From the NCBI RefSeq assembly GCF_014850975.1, contig NZ_JACXST010000003.1, forward strand, positions 1,488,001-1,552,000: 64,000 nucleotides of DNA. Direction: 5' to 3'. The notes beneath the pieces were generated by a model. The model did not search any database. It had not been told where the DNA came from and saw nothing but the letters and a program-made list of their open reading frames with translations. Below are positions 44,051-51,928 of the stretch, piece by piece; the first letter of the stretch is position 1; each line of letters begins with the position of its first letter. The position numbers and the translations under genes were made by a program. Source of the stretch: Methylomonas fluvii (GTDB taxonomy: Bacteria; Pseudomonadota; Gammaproteobacteria; Methylococcales; Methylomonadaceae).

Positions 44051-44353
44051 ATGTTAAAAATCTACAAAAAAACCATCCGCATCGACAGCTCCGGCGCCCA
44101 TCCCCGCCTCGAGTCACCGCCGCAAAGCAAGCTGTCCAGTGCGCTGAGCATTCCGGCGATGATTGCCGGCGCGATACTGGGCACCGTGGTATTTTCAGCG
44201 TTTTTTGCCTTACTGCTGATTCCGGTGGCGATAATCGGTATCAGAGGCTGGTGGTTGCTGCGAAAACTTAAAAATGCGCGGGGCGACGAACAAAGCCTGG
44301 AAGCCGAATATACCGTGGTCTCGGACACCTCAAAAAAATCCGATTCCGACTGA
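44051..44353 (+). CDS. Small membrane protein (100 aa)
   Basis: One long or two short hydrophobic segments (IPAMIAGAILGTVVFSAFFALLLIPVAIIG) in the middle, a basic GWWLLRKLKNARG following, and a charged C-terminal tail. The RGWWLLRKL pattern recalls small proteobacterial membrane proteins of unknown role. The ATG at 44051 is preferred; a GTG three codons upstream is possible. It follows the GST gene closely and probably shares its transcript. Confidence 0.65.
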   Translation: MLKIYKKTIRIDSSGAHPRLESPPQSKLSSALSIPAMIAGAILGTVVFSAFFALLLIPVAIIGIRGWWLLRKLKNARGDEQSLEAEYTVVSDTSKKSDSD

Positions 44354-44373
44354 TAAATCACCTGCTTAACAAC

Positions 44374-44407
44374 AAAAAAAGCCTCCACCTTGAGCAGGAT
44401 GGAGGCT
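44374..44407 (-). terminator. Terminator after the 53-aa membrane protein gene
   Basis: Minus strand: stem AGCCTCCA / TGGAGGCT with a 12-base loop followed by seven T. It lies 43 bp past the stop at 44451 and also ends the small gene on the other strand. Confidence 0.8.
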
Positions 44408-44450
44408 GTGGAATGTGTAGCGTTACAACGAGGAGGTACTACGAAAAAAC

Positions 44451-44612
44451 TCAGAACCTGACGGGTTTGGCCACTTCGATATTGCTAAACAGCGAAGCAG
44501 CGCCAAAAAACAGTGTGGAAAGAACAAACTGACCGGACAGAAAGCTGAACATACCGGTTGCAAAAAACAATCCGGTGACTATGTCTTTATACAGATTGCT
44601 TGACTTGTTCAT
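44451..44612 (-). CDS. Small two-helix membrane protein (53 aa)
   Basis: ATG at 44612 lies six bases after AAGGTGG; the 53-residue product starts MNKSSNLYKDIVTG and is largely hydrophobic (LFFATGMFSFLSGQF and LSTLFFGAASLF), ending SNIEVAKPVRF. This would make one or two membrane helices. The good ribosome site and matching terminator downstream argue for a real gene. No family is recognised. Confidence 0.6.
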   Translation of the reverse strand: MNKSSNLYKDIVTGLFFATGMFSFLSGQFVLSTLFFGAASLFSNIEVAKPVRF

Positions 44613-44826
44613 TTTTTCCACCTTGACTGGGTTTCAGTCGATTCATTGAAGACGGTTTAACTATAAACCTTTGCTGTTTATTTACAATAAGGCATTTATT
44701 GTATGATTTGTTTCTTATTTTGAAACAAATATGATTAAACACGACTGTTCCCCAACCAAGTTGAACCTCAACCCGGTTCACTGATTCAAACGTACGCTAT
44801 CGATATTGATGCAGGAGGATGTAGTC

Positions 44827-45111
44827 ATGAGCCACCATTTAAATCTGCTGCGCGCCATATTCCAGGACCCGCTTAGCGGTAACATCCATTGGCGGGAAAT
44901 AGAATCGCTGTTGCATCACCTGGGCGCCAACCTGCAACCTAGCCATGGTGCGCGCTTTCACGTGATGCTGAATAATGTCGAAGGCGTGTTGCATCATCCG
45001 CACCACAGCGGCATATGCACTAAACAAGAAATCAAACATCTGCGCGAATATCTGGCAAGCGCCGGCGTCAGTCCCTCCGCCTATGAAGAACAGCGCAACA
45101 AACCACGTTAG
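44827..45111 (+). CDS. HicA-like protein without HicB partner
   Basis: A 94-residue protein. The block IHWREIESLLHHLGA with ARFHVML and LHHPHH is that of the HicA (YcfA) double-stranded RNA-binding-like fold, and the His in LHHPHHSG is near the catalytic His of HicA mRNA interferases. AGGAGG lies eight bases before ATG 44827, which is chosen over the ORF start at 44806. No hicB antitoxin gene lies on either side, so this may be a domesticated or stand-alone member, a form common in Pseudomonas-like genomes. Confidence 0.7.
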   Translation: MSHHLNLLRAIFQDPLSGNIHWREIESLLHHLGANLQPSHGARFHVMLNNVEGVLHHPHHSGICTKQEIKHLREYLASAGVSPSAYEEQRNKPR

Positions 45112-45192
45112 CCCAACGCCGGCTCTAAGCTATTAAGGTGTTAAGCGCTTAACATGACCATGGTCCACAGCAAGGATTGAACTAAACGCCCG

Positions 45193-46443
45193 ATGAAATG
45201 GATTACAAAAAGCGTATTGCTGGCAGTGTTGCTATTGCCTGTATTGTCCGGACTGGCGCTATGGCTGGCAATTGATGACACGCCCAAATTACAAACCCGA
45301 GCCGACCTGACACCGGAACAAATTGCCCGCGGCAAACTGATTTTTCGGCAAAACGATCCGCGCCGTTTAAAGTCAGGCGCTATCGCCCAAGTGGCACTGG
45401 ATCAACAGGAACTGGACCTGGCGATCAATTATCTTACCAATCAATACGCCAACGGCGTGGCGGGTTTACAGATCTATCAAGGCCGCGCCCACATCGAAGC
45501 CAGCTTGCCTTTGCCCCGTAATCCCGTAGGCCAGTATCTGAATTTGACGCTGGAGCTTAAGCAAACCAGCGACTTACCGGAAGTAGACCAACTGTCTTTG
45601 GGGCAACTCCGGCTGCCCGGCATGCTGGCCAAACCCTTGCTGAAATGGGCGCTCAACACCTTGCAACCAGCAGCTGATCGGCAAGCCTTCGCCGATATTA
45701 TCAAGCATGTGCTGTTTCAACCTCAGCGCCTGACGGTAACCTATCGTTGGCAAGCTGACCTGCCCGGCAAATTGCGCGGCGCCTTGCTAACGCCTGATGA
45801 CCAACAGCGTCTGCAGGCTTATCAGCTGTGTTTAGCGGAACTAAGCCGGACAGATAGCAAAAGCGTCAGTCTCACTGATTTCAGCAAGCCGCTGTTTCAG
45901 CTGGCCGCACAAAGAAGCGCCAGCAACGACCCGATTCAGGAGAACCGGGCATTGATTCTGGTATTGACGCTTTATGTCAATCAACAGCGCCTGACGAAAA
46001 TCCTCCCGGAATCCAGACTCTGGCCCCGCCCGATTTGGCACCAAATAACGCTTAACGGCCGCGACGACCTGACCAAACATTACTTGGTTTCGGCGATGCT
46101 GGCGGCCTATTCCGGCACCCCGCTGGCCGACGCGGTGGGTTTGTTTAAGGAAATAGAAGATTCGCGCGGCGGCAGCGGTTTTTCGTTTAACGACCTCGCC
46201 GCCGACCGGGCCGGGACGCGCATGGGCGAACAAGCCGTTGCCAGCCCGGCAATGGCACGGAAAATCCAAACGATTATGGCTGTCGCCAACGAAAATCAGA
46301 TGATGCCGGCTACCGCCGATTTACCGGAATCGCTAAGCGAAGCCGAATTTATCCGCCGCTTCGGCGGCACCGATGGCGAGGCCTACAAACAACTGATGCA
46401 AGACATTGAAAACCGCATCGCAATCTTGCCGGCATCGCGCTAA
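45193..46443 (+). CDS. Hypothetical membrane-anchored protein (416 aa)
   Basis: An N-terminal helix (SVLLAVLLLPVLSGLALWLA) anchors or exports the protein. The rest is soluble, with a helical EQIARGKLIFRQNDPR opening, a beta-rich segment around residues 80-190 and a helical C-terminal half containing GGSGFSFNDLAADRAGTRMGE. No catalytic motif or named domain was recognised, although the arrangement looks conserved rather than random. It follows the HicA-like gene but is separated by 81 bp. Confidence 0.65.
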   Translation: MKWITKSVLLAVLLLPVLSGLALWLAIDDTPKLQTRADLTPEQIARGKLIFRQNDPRRLKSGAIAQVALDQQELDLAINYLTNQYANGVAGLQIYQGRAHIEASLPLPRNPVGQYLNLTLELKQTSDLPEVDQLSLGQLRLPGMLAKPLLKWALNTLQPAADRQAFADIIKHVLFQPQRLTVTYRWQADLPGKLRGALLTPDDQQRLQAYQLCLAELSRTDSKSVSLTDFSKPLFQLAAQRSASNDPIQENRALILVLTLYVNQQRLTKILPESRLWPRPIWHQITLNGRDDLTKHYLVSAMLAAYSGTPLADAVGLFKEIEDSRGGSGFSFNDLAADRAGTRMGEQAVASPAMARKIQTIMAVANENQMMPATADLPESLSEAEFIRRFGGTDGEAYKQLMQDIENRIAILPASR

Positions 46444-46497
46444 TGATGGCTGAATGAAAATCTCGCTAAGCGGGGAGCCGCCGCAAACTGCCAGCGA

Positions 46498-49400
46498 CTA
46501 ATCACAAGTGCCTTTTGCCCGCGCCAACAAGGCCGAAAACTCCTCGGCGGCCATCGGCTTGCCGAACAGATAGCCCTGCGCCTCATCGCAATCGTTTCGC
46601 AACAAATATTGCGCCTGTTGCTCAGTCTCCACGCCTTCGGCTATCACCTTGAATTTCAGGATCTTGGCGATGGAAATAATCACCATCACGATCGCGGCGG
46701 CGTCAGCGTCGTCGGGTATATTCGCCACAAACGAGCGATCGATCTTCAGCTTATCGAAGGCGAACTGCTTGAGTTGATTCAAGCTGGAATAACCGGTGCC
46801 GAAATCGTCTATCGAAATTTGCAACCCGGCTTCTCTGAGCTTGGCCAGGACAGCGCGCTTCCGCCCCGGATTGCGGATGAACAAACTTTCCGTCAGCTCC
46901 AATTCCAGATATTCGGCGGGCAAGCCGGTTTCGTTGACAATGGCGATAACTTGCGCGACAAAGTCTTCCTGATCCAATTGCCGCGCCGAGACGTTGACCG
47001 CAATCGTGAACGGCGGATAGCCGCTTTGCCGCCAAATTTGGCTCTGCCGGCACGCCTCGCCCAACACCCACGCGCCTATCGCCTCAATCAGACCGATTTC
47101 TTCGGCGACCGGAATGAACTGATCGGGCGCTATCAAGCCCAACTCGGGATGCCGCCAGCGGATCAGCGCCTCGGCGCCGACGATCCGCCCGGAACCCAGA
47201 TCGATTTGCGGCTGGTAGTGAAGAAAAAATTCGTCGCGTTGCAGCGCCCGGCGTAAGTCGCTTTCCAGACGTAGCTTGGTCGATACGACAAATTCCATAT
47301 TGTCTTCATAAAAACAGTAGGTATTGCCCTGCTCCTTGGCGCGGTACATCGCGGTATCGGCGTGTTTGATCAGCAAACCGCTGTCGGCGCCGTCGGCCGG
47401 ATACAGCGAAATGCCGATACTGGAGCTGATGTAAAACTCTTGCTCCATCAGCGCGAATGGCTGAGCAATGGCGATACGGATCTTGTCGGCGACGGCAGCG
47501 GCGACTTGCGGATTGCTGATATTTTCCAGCAACAGCGTAAATTCGTCGCCGCCAAACCGGGACACCATATCTTCCCGGCGCACACAGCCTTGAATCCGTT
47601 CCGCCGCGGCTTTCAACAACTGGTCGCCAACATCATGCCCCAAGGTGTCGTTCGTCAGCTTGAACCTATCCAAATCCAGAAACAGCACGGCGTGAAGCTG
47701 ATTTTGATCCGCGCTGGCGGCTATCACCGAGTTCAGCCGGTCGATGAATTGCGTGCGATTGGCCAGATTGGTCAAGGGATCGTGGTAAGCCAGGCGATTT
47801 AAGGTCCGCTGCGTCAGGCTGGCTTCCAACAAATGCGCGATACGTTTACGCAATACCGCGAAATGAATCGGTTTGGGAATGTAATCGTTAGCCCCTATCG
47901 AGAAAGCCAATTCCACCGAATGGTCGTTTTCCAAAGCGGTAATCATCAGTATCGGCACCTCGGCGCCGTGAGGCAGCGCGCGAATTTTGCGGCAGGCCTC
48001 GAAACCGTCCATCTCCGGCATCATCGCGTCCATCAAGATCAAATCTGCCATTTGCCGCTGGCACAGCGCCAGCGCCTGCCGACCGGTGCCAGCCAAATCC
48101 ACCCGGTAGCCATCTTTCTCCAGAACATCTTGCAAGGCAAACCGCATGGCTCTATCGTCGTCCGCCACCAGGATTCTGGGGCCCGCCTGCGGGAGCGGCT
48201 CAGCGGCGGCGTCCCCGCCCATTTCCAAGCCCAACAGTTGTTCAATGAACCGGTATTCGTCGCGCAACTGCTGCAATAAGGCCTCGCCGTTTTCAATCTG
48301 CGCTTCAGCCGCCTGCTCTTCCAGTTGCCGGGCAATCAGCGCCAGCTTTTCCGCACCCAGATTGCGGCTGGCACCCTTCAGGCCGTGGGCCGATTCGCGT
48401 AATTGCGCGCGATTGTCCGTCGCCAGCGCCAGAGCGATTTGCTCGATTTGCGCCGGTGCATCTTCCAGGTAATAGCCCACCATCTTCACAAAACCCTGGC
48501 CGATTTCATCGCGCAATTGGCGTAAAACCGCGTGATCCAGCGTCTCGATTGCCTGCTCCGGCGCGAGCGGCTCGGCGGTCAAACACGGCCTGCCCTCGAA
48601 CCAACTCAGCAGTTTCTCCCGCAACGGCTTCAGCTTGATCGGCTTGGCCAGATAATCGTCCATCCCGGCCGCCAGACATAAATCGCTATCGCCTTGCTGG
48701 GCGTTGGCGGTCATCGCCACGATGGGCAGCCGGCCCAGCGGTTCCGGCAACAGTCTGATGCGCCGCGTCGCCTCAAAGCCGTCCATAGTCGGCATATGGC
48801 AGTCCATCAGGATCAAATCGAAAGCCTGATGCTCCAGCCAGGACAAGGCCTCGACGCCGGAACCGGCGATTTCGTAGCGGCAACCCAGCCGCTCCAGCAT
48901 GCCAGCGGCCACCATTTGACTGGCACGGTTGTCTTCGACGATCAATATCCGCCGGCCGAGCACGACGGTTTGCTCGACCTCGAACGCCAAGTCGGATGCG
49001 GGTTCTTGATAATCCTGACCGGCGGTTAATATGAAATCGTATAGTTTGGAAACCTGTACCGGTTTCGCCAATTGCGCCGCCACGTTTGGCAAGCGCGGCA
49101 TATTGACGGCATTGCCCGGGTCGGACAGCAACACGATTTTGACATCCGCGAGCGCCGGGTCCTGAACGATCATATCCACCCAAGTGGCGTCGCCGGCATC
49201 TCTCAGATCAATGATGACAAAATGATACCCCTGGTCCTGATCATTGGCGGAACGCAACATATCCACGGCTTTGATACCGTAGCCGCTATGCCGGTAGTGA
49301 ATTTTCCAGCGCTCAAGACTTTGCGCCAAAAACTGCCGCATTTTGTCGTTCTCGGTTACGACCAATATCCGCAAATTGGCGAAATAGGCTTGCCGGGCCT

Positions 49401-50928
49401 CAGAGATGCCCTCGGTACCGCGCGGCGGATTGAAGGGTACGGTAAACCAGAACGAACTACCTTGCCCTTCCCGGCTTTGTACGCCGATTTGCCCCCCCAT
49501 CAGTTGCACCAATTGCCGGCAAATCGCCAATCCCAGGCCGGCGCCTTCATAATGCCGGGTCCTGGAACCGTCGGCCTGGACAAAGGCTTCAAAAATACTG
49601 GTTTGCGCTGCCTCGGGTATGCCCATCCCGGTGTCGGTCACGCAAAACCGCAACGGGATGGCATCGCTCTCGGTCGCGTCGGCATGCACATCAATGGCAA
49701 TGCCGCCTTGTTCGGTAAACTTCAGCGCGTTGCCGACCAGATTAATCAGGACCTGCCGCACCCTGGAAGCCTCGCCGTTCAACACCAACGGTATATCGTC
49801 GGCTATCGAGTAGGTGAGCTGCAGATTCTTTCGATGCGCCTGAGCGGACATCAACTCGACGACTTCATCCAAGGTTTCGTAAAGCACGAAGTCGACCGGC
49901 TGCCGCTTCATCATGCCGGATTCGATGCGCGAGAAATCCAGAAGATCTTCGATTAACTTCAACAGTGCTTCGCCGGCGTTACGGGCTACCATCGAGTATT
50001 CCAGCTGCTTGGGCGTCAACCCCATGTCCTGCAGCAACTCCAGCATACCCAGCACCGCGTTCAGCGGCGTGCGTAGTTCGTGACTGACATTGGCGGCAAA
50101 CTCGCCTTTCAGGCGCGCCGATTCCAGCGCCGAGTCGCGAGCCCGCTCCAACTGCTTTTCCCGGGTTTCCAACACCGCCATCATCGTATTGAAGGCTTCG
50201 CCCATTTCGATAATGTCACGCGACCCGCTCAAGCGGGCCCTCACGTTTTTCGCGCCGGCCGAGGCCTTGCGCATCCTCAGCGCCAGTTGTTGAATCGGCA
50301 AAGTCAAGCGCCGCGACATCGCCAATAGAAACAGCAGAAACACCGTGGCCGAGCCGCTGGACGCCATCAAAGTGGTCCAGCGAATTTTTTCTTTCATGAC
50401 ATTGAGCGATTGCTTGCCCATCACCAAGCGCACGTAGCCGACCAATTCCGGCGTCGGCGTGTGCGCCTCGAACGGTGACGCCTCTTGCTCCGCGGTGTTA
50501 CGCGCGTAAACCGGCGCTGCAAAATACCAGGCTTGTTCGTCCTCATGCACCAAGGCCAGGGATTCCGGCCAGCGCGCCGCATCGACATCGGCGGCGGGCA
50601 TGGCCGGTTCGCCGCGTTCGAATAAAGGCTTCAGGGCATTGTTGTAAATGGCTACGCCGCGCACATCAGGAAACGCCAGGAAGCGTCGGGCCGGTTCCTC
50701 GGCATTCTCCCGGCTGGCATACAGCAAAGCCAGCGTACTCTGCGCAGCAAAGGCTTCCGTAGATTGCCGGCCTTGGGCGATCCATTTATCGCGAACGATG
50801 TAGTAAGACAGCGTGGAAATGCCGAATGCCGACAATATCGAGATCACTACCAGACCGAAGCAAAAGGTCACGGCAAGCTGTTGCAGGAAACTCGCCCGCT
50901 TGAACCTAGGCCATCGCAAACGCTTCAT
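46498..50928 (-). CDS. Hybrid sensor kinase with receivers, Hpt, GGDEF and EAL domains
   Basis: A 1476-residue membrane protein. Order: TM1 (about 18-45), periplasmic loop, TM2 (184-204), HAMP, kinase H-box NVSHELRTPLNAV (about 282), ATPase with GAGLGLAICRQ (about 466), a receiver lacking clear acidic motif (about 520-640), receiver with LILMDCHMPTMDG (about 708), Hpt with SAHGLKGASRN (about 849), receiver with LILMDAMMPEMDG (about 969), GGDEF with RFGGDEF (about 1126) and EAL with EALIRWRHPE (about 1256). DDFGTGYSSL and EGVETEQQ are intact. A whole BarA-like phosphorelay is thus fused to c-di-GMP synthesis and breakdown modules. It ends a three-gene operon with a binding protein and a TonB receptor. 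Confidence 0.93.
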   Translation of the reverse strand: MKRLRWPRFKRASFLQQLAVTFCFGLVVISILSAFGISTLSYYIVRDKWIAQGRQSTEAFAAQSTLALLYASRENAEEPARRFLAFPDVRGVAIYNNALKPLFERGEPAMPAADVDAARWPESLALVHEDEQAWYFAAPVYARNTAEQEASPFEAHTPTPELVGYVRLVMGKQSLNVMKEKIRWTTLMASSGSATVFLLFLLAMSRRLTLPIQQLALRMRKASAGAKNVRARLSGSRDIIEMGEAFNTMMAVLETREKQLERARDSALESARLKGEFAANVSHELRTPLNAVLGMLELLQDMGLTPKQLEYSMVARNAGEALLKLIEDLLDFSRIESGMMKRQPVDFVLYETLDEVVELMSAQAHRKNLQLTYSIADDIPLVLNGEASRVRQVLINLVGNALKFTEQGGIAIDVHADATESDAIPLRFCVTDTGMGIPEAAQTSIFEAFVQADGSRTRHYEGAGLGLAICRQLVQLMGGQIGVQSREGQGSSFWFTVPFNPPRGTEGISEARQAYFANLRILVVTENDKMRQFLAQSLERWKIHYRHSGYGIKAVDMLRSANDQDQGYHFVIIDLRDAGDATWVDMIVQDPALADVKIVLLSDPGNAVNMPRLPNVAAQLAKPVQVSKLYDFILTAGQDYQEPASDLAFEVEQTVVLGRRILIVEDNRASQMVAAGMLERLGCRYEIAGSGVEALSWLEHQAFDLILMDCHMPTMDGFEATRRIRLLPEPLGRLPIVAMTANAQQGDSDLCLAAGMDDYLAKPIKLKPLREKLLSWFEGRPCLTAEPLAPEQAIETLDHAVLRQLRDEIGQGFVKMVGYYLEDAPAQIEQIALALATDNRAQLRESAHGLKGASRNLGAEKLALIARQLEEQAAEAQIENGEALLQQLRDEYRFIEQLLGLEMGGDAAAEPLPQAGPRILVADDDRAMRFALQDVLEKDGYRVDLAGTGRQALALCQRQMADLILMDAMMPEMDGFEACRKIRALPHGAEVPILMITALENDHSVELAFSIGANDYIPKPIHFAVLRKRIAHLLEASLTQRTLNRLAYHDPLTNLANRTQFIDRLNSVIAASADQNQLHAVLFLDLDRFKLTNDTLGHDVGDQLLKAAAERIQGCVRREDMVSRFGGDEFTLLLENISNPQVAAAVADKIRIAIAQPFALMEQEFYISSSIGISLYPADGADSGLLIKHADTAMYRAKEQGNTYCFYEDNMEFVVSTKLRLESDLRRALQRDEFFLHYQPQIDLGSGRIVGAEALIRWRHPELGLIAPDQFIPVAEEIGLIEAIGAWVLGEACRQSQIWRQSGYPPFTIAVNVSARQLDQEDFVAQVIAIVNETGLPAEYLELELTESLFIRNPGRKRAVLAKLREAGLQISIDDFGTGYSSLNQLKQFAFDKLKIDRSFVANIPDDADAAAIVMVIISIAKILKFKVIAEGVETEQQAQYLLRNDCDEAQGYLFGKPMAAEEFSALLARAKGTCD

Positions 50929-50933
50929 GGCGT

Positions 50934-51878
50934 TTAAGGTACCGGGAAAACCATCGCGAATTCGCGGCGTGTCTGACTGGAAAAACGCAAACCCAGATGT
51001 TCCGCGGTGCGTAAATTGACGGCCACCAGCAAATCCCGCAGCAGTTCGACCGATTCGAATTTGCCGCCCGCTTGTAGTTGCTGGATGGCCAGACCGGCCA
51101 AACTGCGGCCCATGCTGAAATTGTCCGGGTACAAAGAAAATAATGCCCCTTTGCGCACATGGTCGAGGTTGCTGGAAAACACCACGAAATTTTTCTCCCA
51201 GGCTTCGCGCAGCACTTCCGGCAACAAGGACGATTCGTCCATGGCGGCGTTTTCGCGCGGCAGCCAGAGAGCGATGGAATTGTCTTTAATTTCCAGCAAA
51301 ATCTGCCGGAACTGATCCGAGGAATCGTGTAAGTTGCCGGTCGGCTGCGCCACCAGCGTCAAGCCGCGTTCAAGAGCCGCCCGCCCGGCGCGCTCGATCT
51401 CCCAAGCGGTTTGCCGAGGATCGTAGATCACGGTAATTTTTTTCACCTCCGGCACCAATTTCTTCAAATGGTCAAACATGGCTTCCGGGGCCGGCGTCAG
51501 ACTGATACCGGCCAAGCCTTGCACCTCGTCCGGGCGGATCATGGTCGCCCCTATCACCACCGGAAATTCCGAGGATACCGATTTGGCGACCGCTAGGCCG
51601 GCGCGGCCCAGCGTCACGACCACATCGATCCTGTCATTTTTCAGGTCCTGAATCAATTTTTCGACGGACTTGTCGCGCTCACTCAGCAGGTAATGCCCAA
51701 CCGGCTTACCCAGCTCCTGTTCCATGCCGCGCGCGATCTCCATGAACACCGAACGGTAGGGCTCGCGCACATCGGGATAGACGATGGCAACGGTGGGCGC
51801 TTGCGCCCAGGCGCCGCCGCAAAAAGGCCACAGCAGGCATAAGGCCAACCCCAGCTGAAGAAATAGTCTATAGAACAA
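50934..51878 (-). CDS. ABC-type substrate-binding protein (PF04392-like), likely sensor partner
   Basis: About 314 residues. A signal peptide (LFLQLGLALCLLWPFCGGAWA) is followed by the two-lobed periplasmic binding fold (TVAIVYPDVREPYRSVF..., VVVTLGRAGLAVAKS, PVVIGATMI, LVPEVKKITVIYDP). TTG at 51878, five bases after GGAG, is the most likely start; a TTG 39 bases upstream is possible. The stop is 5 bp before the giant kinase. Without transporter genes nearby, it may present a ligand to the kinase rather than to a permease (inference). Confidence 0.85.
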   Translation of the reverse strand: MFYRLFLQLGLALCLLWPFCGGAWAQAPTVAIVYPDVREPYRSVFMEIARGMEQELGKPVGHYLLSERDKSVEKLIQDLKNDRIDVVVTLGRAGLAVAKSVSSEFPVVIGATMIRPDEVQGLAGISLTPAPEAMFDHLKKLVPEVKKITVIYDPRQTAWEIERAGRAALERGLTLVAQPTGNLHDSSDQFRQILLEIKDNSIALWLPRENAAMDESSLLPEVLREAWEKNFVVFSSNLDHVRKGALFSLYPDNFSMGRSLAGLAIQQLQAGGKFESVELLRDLLVAVNLRTAEHLGLRFSSQTRREFAMVFPVP

Positions 51879-51928
51879 AATGACTCCCGAACTACGGTGT
51901 AAGCAAGACCCGACCAACGGCGCCTCGG

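Noticed and set aside
49072..49956. 294-aa plus-strand ORF
   Set aside because: It lies fully antisense to the giant kinase gene, whose domains are clear; a shadow frame.
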